64,000 bases of DNA, from NCBI GenBank assembly GCA_900539325.1, contig UQCC01000004.1:92046-156045 (forward strand), in the 5' to 3' direction. Shown here one piece after another: positions 49,148-57,785 of this stretch. The notes below the pieces were generated by a model. The model had not been told where the DNA came from and made no database searches. It worked only from the letters and a program-made list of their open reading frames with translations. Each line of letters starts with the position of its first letter. The stretch's first letter is position 1. The DNA comes from an uncultured Eubacterium sp. GTDB taxonomy: Bacteria; Bacillota; Clostridia; Oscillospirales; Acutalibacteraceae. The translations under genes and the position numbers were made by a program.

Positions 49148-51493
49148 CTATTTTACTATTAATGACCCAATCACATATACAATGCCTGAGCAAAGCCAAG
49201 CAACCGAGCATTGAAGCAAAATTGTAATTCCTGCCCATTTTCTGCCAAGTTCTCTCTTGATTGAAGCAACCGCCGCAACGCAAGGTGTATAAAGTAGGCA
49301 GAATGTGAGAAAACTTGCTGCACTTACGGGAGTCAGTATGCTTGTAACTCCTGCCGAGCCTGTCAATACAGTCAATGTAGCAACAACGCTTTCTTTTGCA
49401 ATAAAGCCTGTTATCAATGAGGTTGACATTCTCCAATCACCAAAGCCGAGAGGTGCAAATATCGGTGCAATAACACCTGCAATTCCGGCAAGTATGCTGT
49501 CTTTTGAATCCTCAACAACTCCGAGATGGAAGTTGAATGTCTTTAAAAACCAAATAACGATTGTCGCAATAAAGATAACTGTAAATGCTCTTGTCAAAAA
49601 GTCCTTTGCTTTTTCCCACAAAAGGTGTAATGTTGTTTTTGCACTTGGAAGTCGGTAGTTAGGCAGTTCCATAACAAACGGTACGGCTTCGCCTTTGAAT
49701 ACCGTTCCTTTTGATATAAATGCCGTCAGTATTCCTATGACTATTCCGCCGAAGTATAGCAAAATCATTACAAGCGGTGCTTTGTCCGGGAAGAATGCCG
49801 CCGTGAAGAATGAGTATATCGGAAGTTTTGCCGTACAGCTCATAAACGGTATAAGCGTAATTGTCATTTTTCTGTCACGCTCTGACGGCAGCGTTCTGCT
49901 TGCCATAACGGCAGGTACGGAACAGCCGAATCCTATTAACATGGGTACAATGCTTCTGCCCGAAAGTCCGATTTTACGCAACAATTTGTCCATTACAAAT
50001 GCAACTCTTGCCATATATCCCGTATCTTCAAGTAATGAAAGGAAGAAAAATAATGTTACGATTATCGGCAAGAAACTTAATACACTGCCAACGCCCTCAA
50101 AAATTCCGTCAATTATCAGCGAATGTAACACCTTGTCTACATTCCAATTTGTAAGTCCTGTATCAACAAGGGTGGTCAACTGACTGATAAAATATTCCAA
50201 AAGTTGCTGGAGTCGCAGTCCGATAACATTAAAGGTCAGCCAAAAAATCAACGCCATTATAACAATAAAGCTCGGAATAGCTGTATACTTTCCCGTTAAA
50301 ATTTTGTCTATCTTTCGGCTTCTTATACTCTCCTTGCTTTCTTTCGGTTTAACAACGCATTTGTCAACAAGCTTTGTGATGAACGAAAAACGCATATCGG
50401 CAATAGCCGCCGCCCTGTCCATTCCTCGTTCTTCTTCCATCTGTTTGATGATGGCTTCAACAAATTCTTTTTCGTTGCTGTCAAGATTAAGTGCCTTTTC
50501 TATTCTTTCGTCGCCCTCAACAAGCTTTGTTGCCGCAAATCTGATAGGTATTCCTGCCGATTCGGCGTGATCCTTGATGAGGTGCATTATTCCGTGAAGT
50601 GCTCTGTGCACTGCTCCCGAATGTTCGCTTTCGTCACAAAAGTCGGTTCTGCCCGGCTTTTCTTGATATTTGGCAATGTGCACGGCGTGTTGAATTAACT
50701 CGTCTATGCCCTCGTTTTTTGCCGCAGAAATCGGCACAACAGGAATTCCGAGCATATCCTCGGTTTCATTGATGAGCACACATCCGCCGTTGCCCTTGAC
50801 CTCGTCCATCATGTTCAGTGCAAGCACAATCGGAATTTCAAGCTCCATAAGTTGCATTGTGAGATATAGGTTTCTCTCAATGTTTGTAGCGTCAACTATA
50901 TTAATGATACCCGTCGGCTTTTCGTCAAGTATGTACTGCCTCGAAACAATTTCCTCACTTGTGTACGGTGAAAGGGAATATATTCCCGGCAGGTCAACAA
51001 CCTCTGTGTTCGGGTAGCCTTTTATGATACCCGATTTTCTGTCAACGGTAACACCCGGGAAGTTGCCGACATGCTGATTTGAGCCTGTCAACTGGTTGAA
51101 AAGTGTTGTCTTTCCGCAGTTTTGGTTGCCCGCAAGAGCAAAAGACAAAACAATTCCTGACGGCAAAGGATTTTCACTTGATTTTACATGATATTTGCCG
51201 TTTTCTCCGAGTCCGGGATGCTCAATTCTGTCTGTGCATCTCTTTTCCTGTTCGGTTTGAACCGTCTTTTTTATTGGTTTTACTTCAATTTTTTTTGCGT
51301 CATCCACACGCAAGGTTAGCTCGTAGCCGTGAATTCTGAATTCAATCGGGTCGCCCATCGGTGCAAATTTTACAAGAGTAATTTCTGCACCCGGAATCAG
51401 CCCCATATCAAGAAAATGTTGGCGTAAAGCACCGTCACCGCCTACGGTTTGCACCACGGCAGTTTGACCTTGTTTAAGTTTATTCAGTTCCAT
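49148..51493 (-). CDS. feoB: ferrous iron transporter FeoB with fused FeoA domain
   Basis: The 781-aa protein imports Fe2+. Residues 1-75 are a FeoA SH3-like domain (MELNKLKQGQTAVVQTVGGD, LRQHFLDMGLIPGAEITLVK). Then comes the G domain with GNQNCGKTTLFNQLTG (G1), NFPGVTVDRKSG (G2), VDLPGIYSLS (G3) and LALNMMDEV (G4), then the helical GDI-like region and about eight membrane helices with FLPIIVTLFFFLSLLEDTGY and GFGCSVPAVMASRTL. In many bacteria FeoA and FeoB are separate. I start at 51493 (GGAAGA upstream). The gene is divergent from aconitase, an Fe-S enzyme. Confidence 0.93.
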   Translation of the reverse strand: MELNKLKQGQTAVVQTVGGDGALRQHFLDMGLIPGAEITLVKFAPMGDPIEFRIHGYELTLRVDDAKKIEVKPIKKTVQTEQEKRCTDRIEHPGLGENGKYHVKSSENPLPSGIVLSFALAGNQNCGKTTLFNQLTGSNQHVGNFPGVTVDRKSGIIKGYPNTEVVDLPGIYSLSPYTSEEIVSRQYILDEKPTGIINIVDATNIERNLYLTMQLMELEIPIVLALNMMDEVKGNGGCVLINETEDMLGIPVVPISAAKNEGIDELIQHAVHIAKYQEKPGRTDFCDESEHSGAVHRALHGIMHLIKDHAESAGIPIRFAATKLVEGDERIEKALNLDSNEKEFVEAIIKQMEEERGMDRAAAIADMRFSFITKLVDKCVVKPKESKESIRSRKIDKILTGKYTAIPSFIVIMALIFWLTFNVIGLRLQQLLEYFISQLTTLVDTGLTNWNVDKVLHSLIIDGIFEGVGSVLSFLPIIVTLFFFLSLLEDTGYMARVAFVMDKLLRKIGLSGRSIVPMLIGFGCSVPAVMASRTLPSERDRKMTITLIPFMSCTAKLPIYSFFTAAFFPDKAPLVMILLYFGGIVIGILTAFISKGTVFKGEAVPFVMELPNYRLPSAKTTLHLLWEKAKDFLTRAFTVIFIATIVIWFLKTFNFHLGVVEDSKDSILAGIAGVIAPIFAPLGFGDWRMSTSLITGFIAKESVVATLTVLTGSAGVTSILTPVSAASFLTFCLLYTPCVAAVASIKRELGRKWAGITILLQCSVAWLCSGIVYVIGSLIVK

Positions 51494-51532
51494 AGTAATC
51501 TTCCAAATCACATATTTTATATATTGTACCAT

Positions 51533-51561
51533 TTTTGGCAGATATATACAATCATATTATT
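51533..51561 (-). promoter_or_regulatory. sigma-A promoter of feoB
   Basis: Minus strand TTGTAT (complement of 51556-51561), 17-nt spacer, TACAAT (complement of 51533-51538). No clear Fur-box palindrome was recognised. Confidence 0.65.
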
Positions 51562-51636
51562 ATATAAATTTTAATTATATTTATTACTTATTTATGTATT
51601 ATATATTACAATTATGTAATAGTTGAAGTTACTATA

Positions 51637-51665
51637 TTGACAATTTTCTGTCGATGTTTTATTAT
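51637..51665 (+). promoter_or_regulatory. sigma-A promoter of the acn-icd-rex cluster
   Basis: Perfect TTGACA (51637-51642), 17-nt spacer, TATTAT (51660-51665). Start near 51672, inside the candidate Rex operator; leader of about 58 nt. Confidence 0.7.
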
Positions 51666-51669
51666 AAGA

Positions 51670-51697
51670 TTGTTAAATTGTTTAATAACTTTGTTAA
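51670..51697 (+). promoter_or_regulatory. candidate Rex operator
   Basis: TTGTTAAA (51670-51677), 3 nt, TTTAATAA (51681-51688) is a near-palindrome close to the clostridial Rex site (TTGTTAA-N4-TTAACAA), though one base longer in the centre and with one mismatch. A further TTGTTAA half-site follows at 51691-51697. It covers the predicted start site, the usual place for a repressor, and rex itself lies two genes downstream. Confidence 0.45.
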
Positions 51698-51729
51698 TGA
51701 ATATATAAAGTTTTAGGGAGGACTTGCTA

Positions 51730-53667
51730 ATGGGACTTACTTTAGCACAAAAACTTATTAAATCTCATCTTGTAGAGGGTGAAATGAAAGTCGGCACAGA
51801 AATCGGACTTCGTATTGACCAAACTCTCACACAGGATGCAACAGGTACTATGGCGTATCTTGAATTTGAAGCTATGGGCGTAGACAGAGTAAAAACAGAG
51901 CGTTCTGTTGCTTACATCGACCACAACACACTTCAAACAGGATTTGAAAATGCGGACGACCATAGATTTATCCAAACAGTAACCAAAAAGCACGGCATTT
52001 ATTTTTCAAGACCGGGCAACGGAATTTGCCACCAGGTACACCTTGAACGCTTTGGTATTCCGGGCAAGACCCTTATCGGTTCAGACAGCCACACTCCGAC
52101 AGGCGGCGGTATCGGTATGCTCGCAATGGGTGCAGGCGGACTTGATGTTGCCGTAGCCATGGGCGGCGGTACATATTATATTCCGATGCCAAAAATGACA
52201 AGAATTAATCTTACGGGCTATCTCAAACCTTGGGTATCGGCAAAGGATGTTATCCTTGAAGTTCTCCGTATAATGAGCGTAAAAGGCGGTGTAGGCAAGA
52301 TTATCGAATACGGTGGAGAAGGTGTAAAAACACTTTCTGTTCCGGAGCGTGCAACTATTACAAATATGGGCGCAGAGCTTGGTGCAACAACATCAATTTT
52401 CCCGTCAGATGAAATCACTCTTGCTTTCCTCAAAGCACAGGGCAGAGAAAATGACTGGGTAGAGCTTCTTCCTGATGAGGACGCTGTTTATGACGAAGTT
52501 ATCGATATTGACCTTTGCTCGCTTACTCCTATGGCAGCTTGTCCTCATATGCCTGATAATGTAAAAACAACTGATGAAATCGGCAAGATTAAGGTTGACC
52601 AGGTTGCTATCGGTTCTTGCACAAACTCATCGTATGTTGATATGATGAAGGTCGCATCAATCCTCAAAGGCAAAACAATTGACCCGTCGGTTTCTCTTTG
52701 CATTGCTCCGGGTTCAAAGCAGGTTCTTAATATGCTTGCTCTCAACGGTGCACTTTCCGATATGATCAGTGCAGGTGCAAGAATTCTTGAAAGTGCCTGC
52801 GGTCCTTGTATCGGTATGGGTCAAAGCCCTAACAGCGGCGGTGTTTCGCTCCGTACTTTCAACCGTAACTTTGAGGGCCGTTCAGGTACAAAGGATGGTA
52901 AAATTTATCTTGTCTCTCCTGAAGTTGCCGCTGCTTCCGCTCTCACAGGCTATCTTACAGACCCAAGAGAACTCGGCGACGCTCCACAGATTTCTATGCC
53001 TGAGCACTTTATTGTCAATGATAATATGATTGTTCCTCCCGCTTCACCTGAGGAGGCAAAGGATGTTGAAGTTCTTCGCGGACCAAACATCAAGCCGTTC
53101 CCAAAGACAGAACCGCTTCCGGCAGACATTACTGCAAAGGCTGTGCTTAAGGTTGGCGACAATATCACAACAGACCACATTATGCCGGCAGGTGCAAAGA
53201 TTTTGCCTTACCGTTCAAACATTCCTCATCTTTCACAATATTGCTTTGGCGTATGCGACGAAACTTTCCCTGAAAGAATTAAGGCAGAGGGTAAAGGCTT
53301 TATCATCGGCGGTGCAAACTACGGTCAGGGTTCATCTCGTGAACACGCCGCTCTTGTACCTCTTTACCTCGGCGTAAAGGCTGTTATCACAAAAAGTTTT
53401 GCCCGTATCCATGTTGCAAACCTCGTAAACGCAGGCATTTTGCCGTTCACATTCAGTGACGAGGCTGACTACGATAAAATAAACCAAATGGACGAACTTG
53501 AACTTGTTAATATTCGTGATTGCATTGAAAATAACAAGCCTGTTGTACTCAAGAATATCACAAAGGGCGAGGAATACAATCTTGATTCTTCACACCTTTC
53601 GGAAAGACAAAGAGCAATGCTTCTTTGCGGCGGACTTCTTGATTACACCCGTGAAATGAATAAATAA
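51730..53667 (+). CDS. acn: aconitate hydratase
   Basis: Isomerises citrate to isocitrate using a [4Fe-4S] cluster. The 645-aa enzyme has HQVHLERFGIPGKTLIGSDSHT, GGLDVAVAMGGG, the first cluster cysteine in AIGSCTNSSYVD and the other two in ESACGPCIGMGQSPNSGG, and the swivel domain with DNITTDHIMPAG and GANYGQGSSREHAALVP. It is the shorter aconitase type seen in Clostridia rather than the ~890-aa AcnA. I start at the ATG at 51730 (GGGAGG 8 nt upstream). It leads a cluster with icd and rex, completing citrate-to-2-oxoglutarate conversion. Confidence 0.95.
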   Translation: MGLTLAQKLIKSHLVEGEMKVGTEIGLRIDQTLTQDATGTMAYLEFEAMGVDRVKTERSVAYIDHNTLQTGFENADDHRFIQTVTKKHGIYFSRPGNGICHQVHLERFGIPGKTLIGSDSHTPTGGGIGMLAMGAGGLDVAVAMGGGTYYIPMPKMTRINLTGYLKPWVSAKDVILEVLRIMSVKGGVGKIIEYGGEGVKTLSVPERATITNMGAELGATTSIFPSDEITLAFLKAQGRENDWVELLPDEDAVYDEVIDIDLCSLTPMAACPHMPDNVKTTDEIGKIKVDQVAIGSCTNSSYVDMMKVASILKGKTIDPSVSLCIAPGSKQVLNMLALNGALSDMISAGARILESACGPCIGMGQSPNSGGVSLRTFNRNFEGRSGTKDGKIYLVSPEVAAASALTGYLTDPRELGDAPQISMPEHFIVNDNMIVPPASPEEAKDVEVLRGPNIKPFPKTEPLPADITAKAVLKVGDNITTDHIMPAGAKILPYRSNIPHLSQYCFGVCDETFPERIKAEGKGFIIGGANYGQGSSREHAALVPLYLGVKAVITKSFARIHVANLVNAGILPFTFSDEADYDKINQMDELELVNIRDCIENNKPVVLKNITKGEEYNLDSSHLSERQRAMLLCGGLLDYTREMNK

Positions 53668-53697
53668 TAAAATAATCCCAAAAAGGAGTTACATACT

Positions 53698-54876
53698 ATG
53701 CAAGCAGAAGAAAAAAAGGCTCTTGATGCGGCTTGTGACCAATTCAGAGCACTTATGGAAAAACAGCTTGAAAGAGCAAAAAAGATAAAAGAGGATAAGG
53801 ACTTCACCGATTATCAGTCGCTTGACAAAATCGTTATCGGTATTTGCGGCGGTGACGGTATCGGCCCTATCATCACAAAGGAATCCCAAAGAGTTATTGA
53901 GTTTTTGCTCAAGGACGAGGTTGAAAAGGGTAAGATTGAGTTTAAGGTAATTGACGGCTTGACTATCGAAAACCGTGCCGCTCACAATCAGGCAATTCCC
54001 GATGATGTTCTTGCAGAGCTTAAGCAATGCCATGTTATTCTCAAAGGCCCTACAACAACTCCTCGTCAGGGCGACCCGTGGCCGAATGTAGAAAGTGCCA
54101 ATGTTGCAATGCGTAAGGAACTTGACCTCTTTGCAAATATGCGTCCCGTTAAAGTTCCTGAAGAGGGAATTGACTGGACATTCTTCAGAGAAAACACAGA
54201 GGGCGGTTATGCAGTCGGTTCATACGGCGTAAATATTACCGACGATTTGGCTGTTGACTTCACCGTTGCCACTCAAGAAGGCTGTGACAGAATTGCAAAG
54301 CTTGCTTATGATTATGCAGAGCGTAACCACAAGGGCAAGGTTTCAATCATCACAAAGGCAAATATCATCAAAACAACCGATGGTAAGTTCCTCAACACAG
54401 CAAAGAAAATCGGCGAGCAGTATCCTGATATTGTAACTGATGACTGGTATGTTGACATCACCACCGCTAAGCTTATTGACCCACAGAGAAGAAAAGACTT
54501 TAAGGTATTTGTTCTTCCAAACCTTTACGGCGATATTATCACCGATGAAGCTGCCGAATTCCAAGGCGGTGTAGGTACGGCAGGTTCGGCAAATATCGGC
54601 AAGAAGTATGCAATGTTTGAGGCTATTCACGGCTCGGCTCCTCGTATGATTACAGAGGGCAGGGGTCAGTACGCCGACCCTTGCTCAATGCTTCGTGCAA
54701 CAGTTATGCTTCTTTCTCACATCGGCTACCAAAAGCAGGCAGACGCTCTTGAGGCGGCTCTTGACAAATGTATGTTTGAAGAAAAGAAGCTTGTTATCAC
54801 CGGCAGAGATACAGGTTGTACCTGTGATGAGTTCGGTGATTATGTAATGGAAACCATTACAAATATGGCCGAGTAA
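53698..54876 (+). CDS. icd: isocitrate dehydrogenase (NAD-type isocitrate/isopropylmalate family)
   Basis: Oxidises isocitrate to 2-oxoglutarate. In the 392-aa protein the cofactor and substrate motifs are IVIGICGGDGIGPIITKES, KGPTTTPRQGD, RPVKVPEEGIDW then FFRENTEGGYAVGS, VSIITKANIIKTTDGKF, DDWYVDITTAKL and LPNLYGDIITDEAAEFQGG followed by FEAIHGSAPRM. Its position directly after aconitase (30 nt) decides for isocitrate over isopropylmalate. The N-terminal ~40 residues are an extra charged helix. AAAAGGAG lies before the ATG. Whether it prefers NAD+ or NADP+ is not decided here. Confidence 0.92.
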   Translation: MQAEEKKALDAACDQFRALMEKQLERAKKIKEDKDFTDYQSLDKIVIGICGGDGIGPIITKESQRVIEFLLKDEVEKGKIEFKVIDGLTIENRAAHNQAIPDDVLAELKQCHVILKGPTTTPRQGDPWPNVESANVAMRKELDLFANMRPVKVPEEGIDWTFFRENTEGGYAVGSYGVNITDDLAVDFTVATQEGCDRIAKLAYDYAERNHKGKVSIITKANIIKTTDGKFLNTAKKIGEQYPDIVTDDWYVDITTAKLIDPQRRKDFKVFVLPNLYGDIITDEAAEFQGGVGTAGSANIGKKYAMFEAIHGSAPRMITEGRGQYADPCSMLRATVMLLSHIGYQKQADALEAALDKCMFEEKKLVITGRDTGCTCDEFGDYVMETITNMAE

Positions 54877-54903
54877 TCGGTTTGTCAAAGAGAGGTTCAT
54901 ATT

Positions 54904-55563
54904 ATGGCACAGGAAATTTCTATTTCTGTTATTAAGCGATTGCCTCGCTATTATAGATTTTTGGAAAATTTAAAGGATAACGGCATTGTTCGTATCAGTT
55001 CAAAGGAACTTGCCGAGCGTATGGGACTTACAGCCTCGCAAATCCGCCATGATTTTAACTGTTTCGGCGGATTCGGTCAGCAGGGTTACGGCTACAATGT
55101 GCCTGAACTTTATGCCAAAATCGGCAAAATCCTTTGCGTAGACGCAGGGGTAAAAACAATATTGATAGGTGCAGGTAATCTCGGCAAGGCTGTCGCTTCA
55201 AAGATTTTTACCAGACAGTCCGGCTTTAAGCTTGTAGGTATATTTGATAAAAACGAGGCGATTTCAGGCAAAATAATTCAGGGTATTCCGGTTCGTCATA
55301 TCAATTATTTGGAGAATTTTTGTATAGACAATCAGCCTGTTTGTGCTGTTGTTTGTATTCCGTCAAACGATATGAAGGAACTTACGGACACACTTTGTCG
55401 CCTTGGCATCAAGAGTTTTTGGAATTTCAGCAATTACGATATTGCTATGGCTCATCCCGAGGTGCTTGTCGAGAATGTTCATCTCACCGACAGCCTTATG
55501 ACTTTGAGCTTTCTCACAAGCTCCAGCAAGGAAGAACTTGAAAAGATTTCTTCTGCCGAATAA
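54904..55563 (+). CDS. rex: redox-sensing transcriptional repressor Rex
   Basis: Rex binds DNA when NADH/NAD+ is low and lets go when NADH rises. The 219-aa protein has an N-terminal winged helix (VIKRLPRYYRFLENLKDNGI, then SSKELAERMGLTASQIRHDF and FGGFGQQGYGY), and a Rossmann domain with TILIGAGNLGKAVASKIF (NADH binding). Length is typical. It lies 27 nt after icd and probably shares the acn promoter, which carries a Rex-like palindrome; this would be autoregulation, coupling 2-oxoglutarate synthesis to redox state. Confidence 0.95.
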   Translation: MAQEISISVIKRLPRYYRFLENLKDNGIVRISSKELAERMGLTASQIRHDFNCFGGFGQQGYGYNVPELYAKIGKILCVDAGVKTILIGAGNLGKAVASKIFTRQSGFKLVGIFDKNEAISGKIIQGIPVRHINYLENFCIDNQPVCAVVCIPSNDMKELTDTLCRLGIKSFWNFSNYDIAMAHPEVLVENVHLTDSLMTLSFLTSSSKEELEKISSAE

Positions 55564-55584
55564 TAAAGATTGGATTGACTGATT

Positions 55585-56265
55585 TTGATTAAAATAAGCA
55601 ACAGAGAAATTATAGATGTTCTTAAATTTTCGGATGATAAGGTCATTTTGGTAGAAAAAAAGCCAAACCTTAATTCGGTCGGCTACGGAGTTAATTATTT
55701 TATCCTCAATTTTTCCACGGGCGAAAAGGAAATTATCACCAAGGACGCTTATCTTCTTAAAAAATACGGAACAAACAGAAAAATTATCGCAGACAAACTC
55801 GGCAATTTTGTAACGCCGAGTGCGGTTGTTATGCCGGATAGGTCGGTGCTTGTCATCTATCCTACGGGTGAAACCGGACTTTTCGATTCAAACGGAGAGC
55901 TTGTAAAGGACGGAGTGCTTGATTATAACGGCTCACCCGTTTCGGGCATTGCACTCGACGGCGAATATTTTTGGTCGGTATGCCAAAAGGAAAATTGCGT
56001 TATTCGATATTTTATCGATGGCGTCAAGGTTGACATCAGAGTAGGCACGGCAGAGCAAAATACATTTCCAAATCCGCATTTTGTTTCGTCGGATGACGAA
56101 TATGTTTATGTATGCTGTGAACACCGCAGAGTCAGAAAAATTGATAAAACGGATTTTACCGTGTCGGATGTCAGCAAAACATATTCCGACCTTTTGGGTT
56201 ATTACCGTTTCGGTAAATATGCAATTATCATCAAGCCCGACGGTGCATATTGCGATAAGGACTAA
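55585..56265 (+). CDS. unidentified protein with beta-propeller-like repeats
   Basis: The 226-aa soluble protein is rich in short strands with aromatic and Gly residues (SVLVIYPTGETGLFDSNGEL, GEYFWSVCQKENCVIRYF, DEYVYVCCEHRRVRKIDKTD), suggestive of an NHL/SMP-type partial propeller, but no family is recognised. The start is probably the TTG at 55585, 21 nt after rex, with weak ribosome binding, so it is co-transcribed with rex and may be translated poorly. It ends before a strong terminator. Confidence 0.6.
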   Translation: MIKISNREIIDVLKFSDDKVILVEKKPNLNSVGYGVNYFILNFSTGEKEIITKDAYLLKKYGTNRKIIADKLGNFVTPSAVVMPDRSVLVIYPTGETGLFDSNGELVKDGVLDYNGSPVSGIALDGEYFWSVCQKENCVIRYFIDGVKVDIRVGTAEQNTFPNPHFVSSDDEYVYVCCEHRRVRKIDKTDFTVSDVSKTYSDLLGYYRFGKYAIIIKPDGAYCDKD

Positions 56266-56275
56266 AATACAGAAT

Positions 56276-56311
56276 AAAAACCTTTCGGATTTCGTAACCC
56301 GAAAGGTTTTT
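56276..56311. terminator. bidirectional intrinsic terminator
   Basis: AAAAACCTTTCGG (56276-56288) pairs perfectly with CCGAAAGGTTTTT (56299-56311). It ends the acn-rex transcript and, on the other strand, the MATE gene. Confidence 0.93.
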
Positions 56312-56312
56312 A

Positions 56313-57647
56313 TTATTTCAGCTTTACTGATTTTTTGTATACAACAAATGATATTACCGCCGTCAGTGCTTCGGTTATCCAAAATGCGTTCCACACGCCG
56401 TTTGCACCGACGATTTTGCTCAGCAAAAATGCACACGGCACTATGATTACAAGATATCTGCACAGAGATATAACAAGCGATTCCTTACCTTTGTTGAGTG
56501 CTTCCAGTGCACCGCAGGAAGTAACCGATACCGCCGATACAACAAAGCCTGCACTGATGATTTTCAATGCAGATGCACCGACTTTTACTGTTTCTGCATT
56601 GGTTGTGAACAATGAAATTATGTTGCTCGGAATCGTCAGACAAAGTACAGTTCCGACCGCCATAATAACAGCAATCATAATGAGAACATAGTTGTAGATT
56701 TTTTTAACTCTTTTGTACTCTTTGGCACCGTAATTGTAAGCGATTATCGGTCGCATACCCTGAACAATTCCGTTTGCTGTGAGGTAAAGAAATGTTTGCA
56801 GCTTGTAGTAAACTCCGAGGACAAGCACATAAACTTGCGAAAATGCAGCCAAAATCGCATTGAGCGAAGATATAAGAAGCGACGGTAACGCAAGATTGAG
56901 TATAGCCGGAATGCCTATTAAATAAAGCGATTTGATTGTTTTACCTGTCAATTTTAAGTATGCTTTGTTAACCTTTACGCTTGTAGGTTTTGCAAGGTAG
57001 TATACTATGTAAATTACAAATGTTACACATTGACCGATGCCTGTTGCGAGTGCCGCACCTTTTATACCCATTTTGGGCATAAATCCCAAGCCGAAAATCA
57101 TAATAGGGTCAAGTATAATGTTTGTTATACAGCCTACCCCAAGTCCGATCATTGTGATTTTCATATTACCGAATGATTGAAACAGTTTTTCAAAGTAAAG
57201 ATTAAGGCTGTTTATAGTGGTAAACAAAAAAACAACACTGCAATATTCAATGCCTAATTTTATTATGCCGTCATTTGATGTAAATGCTTTTAAAAACGGA
57301 TTAATAACAGCTATGCCGCCGATTGTAAGCACAATACCGTGAATAAGCGAGAGGATAAAGCCTTGATTTGCAATATCGTTTGCATTCTGTATGTCCTTTG
57401 CACCGAGGTAAAAGGCAATCAATGCGTTTATCCCAACACCAAAACCGATTACTACCGCATTGATGAAATTCTGAACAGGGAAGATAAGCGACAGCGCCGT
57501 CATTGCGTCCTCGCTGATTTTAGCAACAAAGTAGCTGTCAACAATGTTGTAAAGTGAGTTTACGCACATTGAAATTACCATCGGCAACGACATTGATATT
57601 ATCAGCGGAAAAACCGCTTTTTCTTTCATAAAAGTTTCGTTTTTCAT
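56313..57647 (-). CDS. MATE family efflux transporter
   Basis: A 444-aa, twelve-helix protein with SMPLPMVISMCVNSLYNIVDSY-type N-terminal helices and QGMRPIIAYNYGAKEYKRV in the second half. It starts at 57647, where AAAGGAG lies 7 nt upstream; the frame open to 57689 includes a leader hairpin and is not coding. The substrate is unknown. Its leader contains a perfect terminator-like stem, and an inverted repeat overlaps its -10, so expression is probably regulated. Confidence 0.9.
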   Translation of the reverse strand: MKNETFMKEKAVFPLIISMSLPMVISMCVNSLYNIVDSYFVAKISEDAMTALSLIFPVQNFINAVVIGFGVGINALIAFYLGAKDIQNANDIANQGFILSLIHGIVLTIGGIAVINPFLKAFTSNDGIIKLGIEYCSVVFLFTTINSLNLYFEKLFQSFGNMKITMIGLGVGCITNIILDPIMIFGLGFMPKMGIKGAALATGIGQCVTFVIYIVYYLAKPTSVKVNKAYLKLTGKTIKSLYLIGIPAILNLALPSLLISSLNAILAAFSQVYVLVLGVYYKLQTFLYLTANGIVQGMRPIIAYNYGAKEYKRVKKIYNYVLIMIAVIMAVGTVLCLTIPSNIISLFTTNAETVKVGASALKIISAGFVVSAVSVTSCGALEALNKGKESLVISLCRYLVIIVPCAFLLSKIVGANGVWNAFWITEALTAVISFVVYKKSVKLK

Positions 57648-57677
57648 ATATTCTCCTTTCGTTTGGGCATAAAATAA

Positions 57678-57703
57678 GCCACACGACATCTCAGTCGTGT
57701 GGC
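57678..57703 (-). terminator. leader hairpin (possible attenuator) of the MATE gene
   Basis: GCCACACGAC (57678-57687) pairs perfectly with GTCGTGTGGC (57694-57703), loop of six. On the minus strand it is followed by TTATTTTA and then, about 15 nt later, the ribosome site of the MATE gene, so it could stop transcription before the gene. Confidence 0.6.
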
Positions 57704-57757
57704 GAAAAGGTGATATAAATCATCAGGAAAAATCCACTACTTAGTTTTCGTGAGCAT

Positions 57758-57785
57758 ATTATATCACAAAATCTTCACTTGTCAA
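57758..57785 (-). promoter_or_regulatory. consensus promoter of the MATE gene
   Basis: Minus strand TTGACA (complement of 57780-57785), 16-nt spacer, perfect TATAAT (complement of 57758-57763). The -35 overlaps the TGA stop of the upstream glycosyltransferase gene. Confidence 0.75.

Noticed and set aside
49143..49436. 97-codon minus-strand frame inside feoB
   Set aside because: It is an alternative frame of feoB on the same strand, without a ribosome site.
57678..57745. Known guanidine or other transporter-linked riboswitch before the MATE gene
   Set aside because: The ACGR loops or ykkC core expected of guanidine aptamers are missing; only a simple hairpin is seen.
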